From Planctomycetales bacterium (GTDB taxonomy: Bacteria; 4484-113), in the NCBI GenBank assembly GCA_030606285.1, contig JAUWGS010000003.1:62001-126000 (forward strand): a stretch of 64,000 bases of DNA, read 5' to 3'. Made by a program: the position numbers and the translations under genes. The notes under the pieces were generated by a model. That model was given only the letters and a program-made list of their open reading frames with translations. It was not told where the DNA came from and did no database searches. Below are positions 7,621 to 16,190 of this stretch, in pieces; position 1 is the first letter of the stretch; each line of letters starts with the position of its first letter.

Positions 7621-8372
7621 GGGCGATTCTCCATCCTTGACATCATCTCGCCGTAAAACCTGACATATCCGAATGGCGAGTCGGGATGTGAGTCATCCGC
7701 CAGGCATCTGCCGATAAGTGGCACGTCAACCAGGTCTTCCGTTCCCGTGGCCAGCACGCCAGAAGCGTCCAGCTCCACTTGCCTTAGAAGAAGGACCATG
7801 AAGCTCTGACCGTCAGGATAGCGATGGACGGCTTCCAGCTTTGCCGTGACAGCGCTGGAATGCGCCAGTGGGACCTCGCGACCTTCAGGATAGTCGGTCG
7901 CGTACAAAACCTTGAGCAGTTGGCCTGGCTCAATGTTCCCGCTTGAGATGAGAGAGAACTGCCGATTCGCCCAGTCCGAGCTGTAGTCAACATCTTCAGT
8001 GTACAGAATGGAGCTATCCGCGCTTTTCACAAGTGGCGCAATGTGGGGAACGAAGCGTATTTGCGATGGCCGCTGTTCATAGAGCCGTATGTAGTCGGTT
8101 ACCCCGAGGTTGGCGGCGGTGAGGTGAGTGTTGGCGCCGCCCGCGAAGAAGGACACAGCAGCCGGGCTCAGCTCTTTGAAGCGCACTTCCAGCGTGAGAG
8201 CGCGACGAAGGGGCACGAGGTGCCGTGCCGCCAGCTCTCCAGCTACAGACTGCTCTACGGCCAGGCGCTCGACCACCTTGTGCAGTGTAAGTCCGACGGC
8301 GAGACCCATGTGCTGGTCATTCAGATAGATCTCAGAGTCGCCGAGTGTGAGTGCATAGTAGTTCGTTGACAT
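7617..8372 (-). CDS. Major tail (tube) protein candidate
   Basis: A 251-residue protein with alternating short hydrophobic strands (YALTLGDSEIYLNDQHMGLA; YVRFYGEMMSRMENRP at the end). A beta-rich protein of this size, between the head-tail completion genes and the chaperone pair, is best explained as the tail tube subunit. It overlaps the following gene by 4 bases. A function other than tail tube cannot be excluded by sequence alone. Confidence 0.55.
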   Translation of the reverse strand: MSTNYYALTLGDSEIYLNDQHMGLAVGLTLHKVVERLAVEQSVAGELAARHLVPLRRALTLEVRFKELSPAAVSFFAGGANTHLTAANLGVTDYIRLYEQRPSQIRFVPHIAPLVKSADSSILYTEDVDYSSDWANRQFSLISSGNIEPGQLLKVLYATDYPEGREVPLAHSSAVTAKLEAVHRYPDGQSFMVLLLRQVELDASGVLATGTEDLVDVPLIGRCLADDSHPDSPFGYVRFYGEMMSRMENRP

Positions 8373-8381
8373 AGCCCCTCC

Positions 8382-8819
8382 TCAACTCATGGGCAGATTC
8401 AATGCAAGCGCAGTCGCTTGCACGACGTGCACGGCCAGTTCAGGGTGGTCTTGCAGGTGTAGCTCCCGGCTCGTGATGTCGCGCAAAGCGACATAGTCAA
8501 TCGGATCGTCAGCAGGTTCGCGCGGATAGAAGTACCGGGGAATCGTGAAGCCCGGGCCGGCTGAACGCAACACTGTCAGCGCTACAGTTGCCAATCGACG
8601 TGCAATATGGGTCATGTCGCCGGACGCCAGGCAGTAGATGGTGAAGCGCGCACCGCTGAGTAAGCCTTTAGGCCGCACACTCGCTTCTCGCTGCTCTCGC
8701 CATACGACGCGGAAGCATGGAAAAGCTGCGTCCTGTTCCTCTGTAAACGCGATCTCACCGTAACTAGCGAGCTTGTCGGCAAGCCAGAGGTTAACACTGT
8801 ATATGGTGTAGAGGATCAC
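8382..8819 (-). CDS. Tail-completion-like protein of the phage-like cluster
   Basis: A 145-residue protein starting at a GTG (8819) that overlaps the upstream stop as GTGA, with AAGGAGG 8 bases before it; the longer frame to 8900 lies inside the upstream gene. The sequence (ILYTIYSVNLWLADKLASYG; FPCFRVVWREQ; HIARRLATVALTVLRSAG) has the strand-helix pattern of siphovirus tail terminator or completion proteins. The position just before the tail-tube gene agrees. The function is inferred. Confidence 0.5.
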   Translation of the reverse strand: MILYTIYSVNLWLADKLASYGEIAFTEEQDAAFPCFRVVWREQREASVRPKGLLSGARFTIYCLASGDMTHIARRLATVALTVLRSAGPGFTIPRYFYPREPADDPIDYVALRDITSRELHLQDHPELAVHVVQATALALNLPMS

Positions 8820-9211
8820 GCGATCAGCCTCCTTGCCAGCACGAGTTTGAGCGGCTCCAGGCCAAAGACTACCGGGGACTGCATCCGCACGACCTCCCAT
8901 TCGGCGCCTTCGAAGTAAAGATGGCTTCCAATCTCCACTGGATTGCTGCCGTGAATGACTAGTTTCTTAAGGCCAACCTGATCCCGATAACCCGCGAGGA
9001 CCTCACGTAGACCCTCCCCGCTACCGCTGTCAGCACTGAGCACAAGCGGCGTGGGTACAAGCTCCGTGTCCTCATATGGCCCAATAGGAGGCTCGCCCGC
9101 TTCCGGCAGACCGCCCGAAAGCTCGCGCGTCCGCAGGAAGACCGGCGTGCGGCTTCCGCCAAGATGTCGCAGTAGCTCGCTGAATACCCTTGATAGTTCT
9201 TGCTTGGCCAT
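8816..9211 (-). CDS. Head-tail joining-like protein
   Basis: A 131-residue protein with a helical start (MAKQELSRVFSELLRHLGG) and beta-rich remainder (VIHGSNPVEIGSHLYFEGAE; GLEPLKLVLARRLIA). Head-closure proteins between the connector and the tail-completion protein often have this size and composition. It overlaps the next gene by 4 bases and starts 1 base after the preceding gene. There is no diagnostic motif. Confidence 0.45.
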   Translation of the reverse strand: MAKQELSRVFSELLRHLGGSRTPVFLRTRELSGGLPEAGEPPIGPYEDTELVPTPLVLSADSGSGEGLREVLAGYRDQVGLKKLVIHGSNPVEIGSHLYFEGAEWEVVRMQSPVVFGLEPLKLVLARRLIA

Positions 9212-9212
9212 T

Positions 9213-9797
9213 TCAGTGCGGGTAGTCTTCCCTCAGCGGCACAGGCATCCGGTAGCCACTGGATAGCTGGTCGATCTCCGCTTGCAGACGTTCGCAGACC
9301 TTCGTCAGGTCTATGCTCATTCCTGAGAGGTTCGTGCGCAGCGCCAAACGCGCTCGAGCTGCCCGGACCAGGCCGAGGAGCTCAACAAGTACGGACCGCA
9401 GGTCTACCAGATATGTCTCAACAGTCACCGCTGCGTCTTCCACCGACAGCATATTGAAGATCACGCGTCCTCCGTACGTGTCCACAATGTCATCCTGCGT
9501 AGGTGCATAGCTTACGCCGTCAATCGCCAGCGCATAAGCGTCGTCAAGCCAGTTCCCGACACCCGCGTAATACGCGCCGTCGACATTTACCAATCGCCTC
9601 AGGCGTATCCGCAGAAGACCTGCGTTCAGCTCCTGATAGTCCACGCCATTCTCAGCGAGGTGCTGCGCAAGACACTTCGTGACCTCGTGCTGAACGTGAA
9701 TCGACAGTAGCGCTTTGAGTTCTTCATCTGAGAAGAGTGGATCAGTCTCGTTGCGCTCGCCGCAAAAGACCCGGATGTATTCGAGGTTGGTGTTCAT
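9213..9797 (-). CDS. Head-tail connector-like protein
   Basis: A 194-residue helical protein (EYIRVFCGERNETDPLFSDE, followed by several amphipathic helices). Helical proteins after the capsid gene commonly form the connector (adaptor) ring under the portal. It overlaps the preceding gene by 4 bases. The assignment is by order and composition. Confidence 0.45.
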   Translation of the reverse strand: MNTNLEYIRVFCGERNETDPLFSDEELKALLSIHVQHEVTKCLAQHLAENGVDYQELNAGLLRIRLRRLVNVDGAYYAGVGNWLDDAYALAIDGVSYAPTQDDIVDTYGGRVIFNMLSVEDAAVTVETYLVDLRSVLVELLGLVRAARARLALRTNLSGMSIDLTKVCERLQAEIDQLSSGYRMPVPLREDYPH

Positions 9798-10075
9798 GGT
9801 TCTACCTGTTCGCAGTACGATGGGGCAAGTTTACGGACTTCATAGCCCTCGGCCGCAAAGCGCACCGCGGCTACCGCGCCGACCTGAGATACGCCGTTCT
9901 CGAACCAGTGTCCCATCTGTGGACCGGTGTAGCGACGGTTTCGCAGCGTCACTTCGAAAACGCTTTCGTCCAGGTCCAGGGCATGCACGAGCTCGTCGAA
10001 CATCTGGCGGCTTTCCGCCTTAGAATGGCTGACAACCGTGCATGCCAGACGCACATAGCCGCGGGTACGCTCCAT
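9794..10075 (-). CDS. Small protein between capsid and connector genes
   Basis: A 93-residue protein (start MERTRGYVRLA, end KLAPSYCEQVEP). GAGG lies 8 bases before the ATG at 10075; an ATG at 10081 is possible but only 2 bases from the same signal. A longer frame to 10150 would overlap the capsid gene. The alternating strands could suit a head-decoration or head-completion protein. It is not recognised by motif. Confidence 0.5.
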   Translation of the reverse strand: MERTRGYVRLACTVVSHSKAESRQMFDELVHALDLDESVFEVTLRNRRYTGPQMGHWFENGVSQVGAVAAVRFAAEGYEVRKLAPSYCEQVEP

Positions 10076-10088
10076 GGTCATAGCCTCG

Positions 10089-11000
10089 CTACTGGTGAAT
10101 GCCCCGCAGACGTGCAGCGGACTTCGGGTTGAAGAGGGCAAGCCCGACATACCACTCGATCAACGTGCGATAGACCGGTGGATTCGCGATGAGCCCCATG
10201 TCCTCAACCTGGATGCCGCCGTTGCTCAGGCCGCAGACGAACTCATCAGCGCCGAATCTCGCCGCATAGATGCTTGAGCACTCCGTTTCGGTGCCTACTG
10301 TCTCGTCGAATCCCAGGATGTCCTCGTCGTTGTTGTCCTTGTCCACAACCTTGACGGGGATGCCATCGTAGTACGTGTGAACCTTGCCCCCGTCGTCCAT
10401 CTCGACAACGATCAGCTCAGTCTCCCGCCCAAGCTGTACCAGCTTGCGACGGTTGGCCTTGCTCAGATAGATCACGTCCGGGCCTCCCCAGACTGAATCG
10501 ATTAGCTGGTCAATGTACGCAAGCGAGAGCACATCACCGTTACCACCGCCATCATCGGCAGTGGAAACCTGGTCGCCGGTGAGTCGCTTCTGAAGACCGT
10601 CAAACGAGTTCGGGTCGACAGAACTGTCACCTTCGAAGAACTCCCGGGTGAAGGCCAGCGCAAGCGACTTAACCTTCAGGCGAGTCTGCAGTGCGCGCAG
10701 GTCGTTGATCGAGCCGCGCACCTGCTGCAGGTACCGGTCCACGTCCACAACGCCACCGAAGATAACCAGTGATTCACTGGCATCGGTGACCGTGCCTGTG
10801 CTCTCGGTGTAACTCGAGTTCACAGCGCGGAACTCCACGTCGGGCAATGTACCTTCCAGGTTGTAGCGGTACGAGTTACCTTGTACATCCATAAACGGAA
10901 GATCTTGCAGGACCGGGGAGTACTCGCCGAACGTTTCAATGACGCCACGGCGCAAGTAGTCAGTTTCCAGTTTGGCTGCCTCAGCCAATGTCAATGCCAT
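10089..11000 (-). CDS. Major capsid protein (HK97-fold type)
   Basis: A 303-residue protein. The N-terminal helix (MALTLAEAAKLETDYLRRGV), the early DLPFMDVQGNSYRY segment, the long central helix near ALQTRLKVKSLALAFTREFF, the IYLSKANRRKLVQLG segment and a C-terminal LIEWYVGLALFNPKSAARL match the pattern of HK97-fold capsid proteins that act without a fused protease. It follows a short acidic scaffold-like ORF and the portal gene, as expected. This is one of the two firmest phage assignments here. Confidence 0.78.
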   Translation of the reverse strand: MALTLAEAAKLETDYLRRGVIETFGEYSPVLQDLPFMDVQGNSYRYNLEGTLPDVEFRAVNSSYTESTGTVTDASESLVIFGGVVDVDRYLQQVRGSINDLRALQTRLKVKSLALAFTREFFEGDSSVDPNSFDGLQKRLTGDQVSTADDGGGNGDVLSLAYIDQLIDSVWGGPDVIYLSKANRRKLVQLGRETELIVVEMDDGGKVHTYYDGIPVKVVDKDNNDEDILGFDETVGTETECSSIYAARFGADEFVCGLSNGGIQVEDMGLIANPPVYRTLIEWYVGLALFNPKSAARLRGIHQ

Positions 11001-11014
11001 TTTTCTCTACCCTC

Positions 11015-11299
11015 CTAAGTGTGGGGTGAGCGCACACCATAGCCAAGCCGCAGATAGTCGCTGGCGGAGAGGTGCGTATGCCCGGTCTCCACCCTCGGAC
11101 TCTCCCGTCGCGCGGGGAACGCTTCCGCGACGCGCTTCTCGACTTCACTCCGAACGAGTTCCGCGATAATTGCGTCCGTCGGGGTTTCCCGCTCCGGCTC
11201 AGTCTCTTCAGTCAGAGCTTCATCTGACGGCTCGTGGTGTGCGCCCGTATCTGTTTCGTTTTCTTCCAGCTTCTCGTTGATCTCCATCGTCTCTTCCAC
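11015..11299 (-). CDS. Short acidic scaffold-like protein
   Basis: A 94-residue, very acidic protein (EINEKLEENETDTG; EALTEETEPERETP) with a basic C-terminal part. It starts at a GTG 5 bases after AGGAGG. Acidic, helical, low-complexity proteins between portal and capsid genes are usually scaffolds that guide capsid assembly, but most are longer. No protease gene is seen. The role is inferred from position and composition. Confidence 0.55.
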   Translation of the reverse strand: MEETMEINEKLEENETDTGAHHEPSDEALTEETEPERETPTDAIIAELVRSEVEKRVAEAFPARRESPRVETGHTHLSASDYLRLGYGVRSPHT

Positions 11300-11308
11300 T
11301 TCGGCCTC

Positions 11309-12688
11309 CTAGTGTTCGTCGAGCTCAATCTGGCCAGACTCGGCCGCCAGCAGTTCTCTGCGTAGGCGCGTTAGTTTCTCCTGCTCGGTGAACTGTAGAT
11401 CGGGTGCATAGATCAGGCACGGCCTTGCGGTTTCCACCTCTTCCTTTGGGATGAGCCCCAGTTTGACTCCGGCGTCAAGCACGAGCTCCAGGAAGTCCTC
11501 CACCGAGCGACCGATCTCCCGCCTCTTCGCCCGCGCAGCGTTCAGCAGCGGTTCGTAGAGTATCGACAGCGCGAACCCTGACATTGCGCCCACGCTGGTC
11601 AGCTTGTCCGGACTGAGCATCACGACGCCGGTCAGGTCAGTGAGCGCCTGCTTCAGTTCGCTGATGTGAGACTGCACCGGTGCCAGATCGCTGTCGTTGA
11701 TTAGGTACTCCAGCTCCGCGTTGTCGCCGATGACGCTGACTATCTGCGTGTCGTCCAGCTGATCGCTGACGAGCCGCCCATTTATGTTTTTAAGGATGGC
11801 GTTCATCGTGCGCGAGATGTTGCGCGAGCGTTGAGCCATCTTCCAGTTCACGTCGTCAAGCAGCGGCGTAAGGTCCGCAAGCTCACTTACGCCGAACTTC
11901 ACGCCGAGTTGCGGACGGTTCCTGACGTGCACCGCGGGAATCCGCCCGAACGGGTGCGACACTTCTCGCTCGATTACGAGCAGCGGCTCTCGCTCCGGCA
12001 ATACATGCGACAACAGCGCAGGCAATAGCCGCTTCCCCGCAGGCTCTGACAGCGCCTCGTCGCGATAGTAGACCACGCGGTCGGGATGCAGCTCCTCTCG
12101 ATGGATCGCGCGTGCACCCGCGTCGTCATAGTATGTAAACTCTTCCCTGATGAAGCGGACCTCCGCCAGGTCACGTGGGCTGTGCTCGAAATCGAATTCC
12201 ACGGCGGGGATTACCGCAAATGTGAGCGGAAAGTCGCCGCCTGCCGTATGCTGCAACTTCAGGAGAACGTTCCCGAATAGCAGCGCTTCCCTCGCGACAG
12301 GAGTCAGCCTTGACAGGAATCGGGAGATACGGATGAAGTCCGCGAGGAAACGTTCGGACACAGTCTCCGAGCCTTCACTCACCACCTCAGCGTTAGGCCG
12401 CATTCTCACGCCGACCGCACGGTCGAAGCTGAACGACGCCAGCCGGTCAATCAGGAATCGCGCGTAGTTGATGTAGATGTCCGGCGGCGATACGCTTGTC
12501 GCATAGCCGTTTCCACTAGCCCACTCTGCGGGATGCCGGTAGACGTCCCCACTGTAGTAGTGGGCGTACAACCTCAACTTCGCCATCCGGGACTGCCGCT
12601 CTTCGCGCCCAGCCGCTGTATCGATATAGCCTCTCGACTGGCTAGTTTCGGAGACTCTTCGCAATTGTCGCAAAAGCGTCATCGTCAT
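11309..12688 (-). CDS. Phage portal protein (SPP1 gp6 / HK97-type family)
   Basis: A 459-residue protein. Residues 50-100 (YYSGDVYRHP, YINYARFLIDRLASFSFDRAV), the ALLFGNVLLKLQHT strand, the PFGRIPAVHVRN stretch and the helical middle (DVNWKMAQRSRNISRTMNAI; SGFALSILYEPLLNAA) match portal proteins of tailed phages. The portal is the dodecameric ring for DNA entry and exit. It is the first gene of the cluster, transcribed from a strong extended -10 promoter 55 bases upstream. No terminase gene lies beside it. Confidence 0.82.
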   Translation of the reverse strand: MTMTLLRQLRRVSETSQSRGYIDTAAGREERQSRMAKLRLYAHYYSGDVYRHPAEWASGNGYATSVSPPDIYINYARFLIDRLASFSFDRAVGVRMRPNAEVVSEGSETVSERFLADFIRISRFLSRLTPVAREALLFGNVLLKLQHTAGGDFPLTFAVIPAVEFDFEHSPRDLAEVRFIREEFTYYDDAGARAIHREELHPDRVVYYRDEALSEPAGKRLLPALLSHVLPEREPLLVIEREVSHPFGRIPAVHVRNRPQLGVKFGVSELADLTPLLDDVNWKMAQRSRNISRTMNAILKNINGRLVSDQLDDTQIVSVIGDNAELEYLINDSDLAPVQSHISELKQALTDLTGVVMLSPDKLTSVGAMSGFALSILYEPLLNAARAKRREIGRSVEDFLELVLDAGVKLGLIPKEEVETARPCLIYAPDLQFTEQEKLTRLRRELLAAESGQIELDEH

Positions 12689-12742
12689 AAATCCATTCTT
12701 TACCCAACCATCCCACCCATCCGAATCACACCGTCCATTTAC

Positions 12743-12751
12743 ATTATAGCA
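12743..12751 (-). promoter_or_regulatory. Extended -10 promoter of the phage-like cluster
   Basis: On the minus strand this reads TGCTATAAT, an extended -10 element, with no clear -35. The predicted start is about 47 bases before the portal ATG. Just upstream, GCGAAA (12759-12764) and TTTCGC (12786-12791) form an inverted repeat that could be an operator. Confidence 0.55.
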
Positions 12752-12844
12752 GGTTTTGGCGAAAAGCGGACACCTATTTGGCCACTTTCGCTAAATAATG
12801 GCAAATTAGCTTTGTCGACCTGCAAGCTCAATCAGGGCAGCACA

Positions 12845-12873
12845 TTGACTGTTACCCGTCTCATCGTTAACAT
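12845..12873 (+). promoter_or_regulatory. Promoter of the response-regulator gene
   Basis: TTGACT (12845-12850), 17-base spacer, TAACAT (12868-12873). The start codon at 12883 is 9 bases after the -10, so the transcript would begin at or next to the ATG. No Shine-Dalgarno sequence is present. Confidence 0.55.
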
Positions 12874-12882
12874 TGACCTGCT

Positions 12883-13824
12883 ATGGATTTTGCTCTCCTA
12901 CCCAAACGCATTCTAGTTGTGGACGACGAAGAGATAATCCGCGATGTTATCTCCAACAAGATCCAGAAATCACTCGGATATGAGGTTGTTGAGGCAGGAA
13001 ACGGTGTGGAAGCGCTCAAGCACGTTGAGGAGGCTATTCCTGACCTCATTGTCACCGACATCAAGATGCCCGAAATGAGCGGCATCGAGTTGTTGGGTGA
13101 GATCCGCAAGCGCCGCCTGAATGTGCCCGTGATTATCCTGACTGGCTACGGCACAATGGAAGATGCGATTTCAGCCATCCGGCTTGGTGCAAAAAGCTTC
13201 ATTAAGAAGCCGTTCGACATCAATGAGGTCATATCGCTCATCGAGAACATCTTCACGGTGCATCAGGAGACGGCGGATGTACAGGAAATCGTCCCATTTG
13301 TCCGCAGCCAGAGCTTCACCATACGCGTCCCCACCAACTACGTGTATCTTTCCAAGGTGATCAACTACGTCTTCGCTTCCGTTCGCGACTGCTGGGAGAT
13401 GGAGGGAGGCCAGCTCAACGATATCAAGGTGGCGCTTTACGAAGCCTTGCTGAACGCCTTTGAGCATGGCAATCTTCAGGTGGACAAGCGCGTGAAGGAA
13501 AGCTCCCTGATTCTCGGCCACAGCGTCTATCGCAAGTACCTGCTCGAGCAGATGGCTGAAGAGGAAAACAGGAAGAAAACTATTACCGTCTTCGTCTCGA
13601 TCGATCCGCTCCGCGTTGAGGTCCGAGTGCTCGACGAAGGATCCGGGTTCGACCACTCCTCCGTAAGCGAGCATCTCGACCCGGAGTCCTTTATGAAGAC
13701 GTATGGACGCGGACTTTTTTTAATCAAGAGCCTGATGGATGAGGTTTCCTTCAATGAGCGAGGCAATATGGTGACGTTCCTCAAGTATCGTCCTCGCGCT
13801 GCCGAGGGTTCCCGGGAAGAATGA
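12883..13824 (+). CDS. Response regulator fused to an anti-sigma-type ATPase (RsbW-like) domain
   Basis: A 313-residue two-domain protein. Residues 8-125 form a receiver domain: acidic pair D14-D15, phospho-acceptor D59 (IVTDIKMPEMSG), T88 and K110 (KKPFD). Residues about 140-305 form a GHKL ATPase of the anti-sigma kinase group: N-box ALYEALLNAFEHGN, G1-type DEGSGFD and GRGLFLIKSL. It would link phosphorelay input to partner switching or sigma-factor control. No histidine kinase is adjacent. It is transcribed away from the phage-like cluster and converges on the Ser/Thr kinase gene. Confidence 0.85.
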   Translation: MDFALLPKRILVVDDEEIIRDVISNKIQKSLGYEVVEAGNGVEALKHVEEAIPDLIVTDIKMPEMSGIELLGEIRKRRLNVPVIILTGYGTMEDAISAIRLGAKSFIKKPFDINEVISLIENIFTVHQETADVQEIVPFVRSQSFTIRVPTNYVYLSKVINYVFASVRDCWEMEGGQLNDIKVALYEALLNAFEHGNLQVDKRVKESSLILGHSVYRKYLLEQMAEEENRKKTITVFVSIDPLRVEVRVLDEGSGFDHSSVSEHLDPESFMKTYGRGLFLIKSLMDEVSFNERGNMVTFLKYRPRAAEGSREE

Positions 13825-13860
13825 GACTGACAAAAACCAGCCAGCGTTGACCGAAACAGG

Positions 13861-14991
13861 CTATCCACTTCTGAAGAAGAAGTAGATCATCAACACAACC
13901 AGCAGTGCCAGAATGAAGTTCAGCACAGCCGTAAGTGTCCTATCCAGGCGTAGTTCCGGGCTGACGCGAAAGACCTGATCAGCGAAGCGCATGGCCATTT
14001 CACGCTTCAGAAGCGGACGGTGGCACTTCGCGCAGATGAGGTTCTTCGGGTTGTTTGGAGTGCCGCAGTCAACGCAGTAACAGGTGTCACCTATCCCCTG
14101 AACCGGTGCAGCTTCGTCCTGGTCTTGCCTGGCTGCAGATGCCACTGTGCTCTCCGCTACCGGCACTTTTGCGTCCACCGCCAGCAGGTCCTGCTGGAAG
14201 TTGTGCGCATCCTGGTAGCGCTCTTCCGAACGCTTGTGCATTGCCCGCGCCAGCACCTGATCCATCGCTTCCGGTACTTCCTCTGTGTAGTGTGATGCCG
14301 CGGGCGGCGTGAGATTCACCACGTTGTACATAATGGCCGTGATGCTCTCACCATCGAATGGCTTGTGCTTCGTCGCAAGCTCGTAGAGAACTACACCAAG
14401 TGAGAAAAGGTCGGAACGTGGTGTTACCTCCCCCCCGCTCACCTGCTCAGGGGACATGTAGTTCGGCGTACCTACAACCGTTCCTGTACGGCTGATGGTG
14501 GCATCGGTCAGGATGCGTGCTATCCCGAAGTCCGCAAGTTTAACCGTCCCTGAAGGCAGCTTCACGATGTTCGCGGGCTTGATGTCCCGGTGGATCACGC
14601 CTGCACGATGGCACGCGTCAAGCCCTGCGAGGACCTGGACTCCTACGTCGACTATGTCCTCAACCGTAAACGACACTCCCATCGCGAGCAGTTCTTTCAG
14701 GTTTGGGCCATCAAGGAACTCCATCGCGATGTATTCCTGTCCCTCGTGGGTGCCGACCTCGCGGATCCCAACGATGTTTGCGTCCTCGATCGTCGTTAGA
14801 ATGTTGGCCTCCTTCTGGAAGCGCGCGAGCAGTTCGTCACGTTGCTGATCGGATAGGCTTGTGTCTGGATAGAACGCCTTCAGGGCGACGATTTCTTCGT
14901 CGCGCACATCCCGAGCACGGTACACCTTACCCATCGAGCCCTGCCCGATGAGTTCCAACAGCTCGAAATGCGCGATCCGTTCGTGCTCCAC
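13861..14991 (-). CDS. Membrane-anchored Ser/Thr protein kinase with zinc-ribbon domain
   Basis: A 376-residue Hanks-type kinase. Seen: Gly loop GQGSMGKVY (16-24), Lys38 (VALKAF), HRDIKPANI with Asp136, DFG (154-156), and GTPNYMSPEQ of the activation segment. After a linker, two CxxC pairs (CVDC and CAKC, about 306-325) form a zinc ribbon, and a C-terminal helix (LNFILALLVVLMIYFFF) anchors it in the membrane, with the kinase in the cytoplasm. It has no extracellular PASTA sensor. The GTG start at 14991 follows a TATAAT by 8 bases. Neighbours are signalling genes. Targets are unknown; the VWA protein at 20514 has candidate Thr sites. Confidence 0.9.
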   Translation of the reverse strand: MEHERIAHFELLELIGQGSMGKVYRARDVRDEEIVALKAFYPDTSLSDQQRDELLARFQKEANILTTIEDANIVGIREVGTHEGQEYIAMEFLDGPNLKELLAMGVSFTVEDIVDVGVQVLAGLDACHRAGVIHRDIKPANIVKLPSGTVKLADFGIARILTDATISRTGTVVGTPNYMSPEQVSGGEVTPRSDLFSLGVVLYELATKHKPFDGESITAIMYNVVNLTPPAASHYTEEVPEAMDQVLARAMHKRSEERYQDAHNFQQDLLAVDAKVPVAESTVASAARQDQDEAAPVQGIGDTCYCVDCGTPNNPKNLICAKCHRPLLKREMAMRFADQVFRVSPELRLDRTLTAVLNFILALLVVLMIYFFFRSG

Positions 14992-14999
14992 GTTAAAGG

Positions 15000-15005
15000 A
15001 TTATA
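15000..15005 (-). promoter_or_regulatory. -10 box of the Ser/Thr kinase gene
   Basis: TATAAT on the minus strand, 8 bases before the GTG start at 14991. There is no Shine-Dalgarno sequence between them, so a leaderless transcript is likely. The -35 is weak. Confidence 0.5.
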
Positions 15006-15029
15006 GCTCAGGAGGTGCTGTCGCGGTGC

Positions 15030-16172
15030 TCATTCAGACAGTATGCTGGTTAGCGCCTTATCAATAAGCTGAACTGCCACGTCTGGCTGAAACTCCATGG
15101 AATCATAGATCGCCCTGAGCTCCTCTTCGGTCAGGTCTTCTGAGATAAGGATCACGTAGATGCCCGTCTCACCGAGAGGAAGATCAAGAAAACGCTTCCC
15201 GTCCTTGCGCCATGTTTTCTGAAACTCCTTGCGGAACCCCTCATGCCGAGTTTCGAAGACCGAGACCAGCTGCACATCCGCCACGTTGATTAGTTCAATG
15301 TGATAGAGCAGACGACCCGAAAAGTATAGCGGCGTTACCGATTCTATGACGAATCCCTCGGGAAGTTGGCTGGGAAGCGCCGGAAGGAAATCGCCAGTGC
15401 CGGTTTCCTCCATATCGCGGAACTCATCCAAGGACTTCTGGTGATGGCGTTGTTGTGGCAGCCGTCTCTGGAAGATCCTCAATCGTTCACGCTCACCTTC
15501 GGCTATCTGCGCAGCAGGGCCGAAGACCTGGAAATCTGACGGCGCTGCGAAGAAGCCTAGTGCAAAGCCTCCCGGTGCGACGGCTTCCACATTACTCAAT
15601 ACCACCTTGAATCCCAGCTCCCCCTTCTGTCCCTCCGCTGTAAATACTCTGAGCAGTTCATCTTCGGCGTCAAACACCGCAGAGAAGCCTTTTACCCCCG
15701 CAAAGCCACTTAGAACGTACGACGCTCGTCCTTGCCGATACTCCTCCGTGAGAACTAGTTGCTTCTCCTGCACCGCACGCCCCAGACAGCTGGCGATCAG
15801 GATAAAGATGGGCGACAGCCTGCGCCCCCTCATAACAAGCGCCCTTCGCTCGCGCGGGAACACGCGTGTGCTGGTCCGCCCATCCTCCAAATAGTAGCCT
15901 ATGAGCTCCTCGCCCTCATAGTACTCCAATCTGAAATGGTTGGGCGGCTGCCTATAAAGACGACCGGTCAGGCTTTCGCTCTCCTTCCCGACAACCTTAA
16001 AAACGACATCGGCCTTGAAGCTGGACTCCATAAGCGTACGCAACAGGCGCTCGGCCGTCTCGGTTGCCTCCCCGGTGATTGCAGCCACAGGCTGTACGAA
16101 AACCAACAGCGCAAAAAGCGCTGCTGGAAGCAGTTTCAGCCAGTTTTCTTTCATGGCTCTCAAGGATTTCAC
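15030..16172 (-). CDS. Exported RseB/LolA-like sigma-regulatory protein
   Basis: A 380-residue secreted protein. A signal peptide is seen at the N-terminus (LLPAALFALLVFVQPVAA). Residues about 40-200 have the LolA/RseB pattern (FKADVVFKVVGKESESLTGR; HFRLEYYEGEELIGYYLEDG). The C-terminal half (PEGFVIESVTPLYFSGRLLY; GETGIYVILISEDLTEEEL) resembles the second domain of RseB (MucB). It follows an ECF sigma factor and its anti-sigma factor, the order of rpoE-rseA-rseB, so it probably tunes anti-sigma release by sensing the envelope. I chose the GTG at 16172 after AGAAGGTG; an ATG at 16154 is possible. Confidence 0.7.
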   Translation of the reverse strand: MKSLRAMKENWLKLLPAALFALLVFVQPVAAITGEATETAERLLRTLMESSFKADVVFKVVGKESESLTGRLYRQPPNHFRLEYYEGEELIGYYLEDGRTSTRVFPRERRALVMRGRRLSPIFILIASCLGRAVQEKQLVLTEEYRQGRASYVLSGFAGVKGFSAVFDAEDELLRVFTAEGQKGELGFKVVLSNVEAVAPGGFALGFFAAPSDFQVFGPAAQIAEGERERLRIFQRRLPQQRHHQKSLDEFRDMEETGTGDFLPALPSQLPEGFVIESVTPLYFSGRLLYHIELINVADVQLVSVFETRHEGFRKEFQKTWRKDGKRFLDLPLGETGIYVILISEDLTEEELRAIYDSMEFQPDVAVQLIDKALTSILSE

Positions 16173-16190
16173 CAATATGCACCTTCTCGT

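Noticed and set aside
2198-12688. A complete prophage
   Set aside because: No terminase, integrase, replication or immunity gene flanks the structural genes, and no att-like direct repeat was seen at the ends.
12743-12791. Control of the phage-like cluster by the S24 repressor at 26738
   Set aside because: None of the TAGGG/CCCTA half-sites is seen at the portal promoter; only an unrelated GCGAAA/TTTCGC pair is there.
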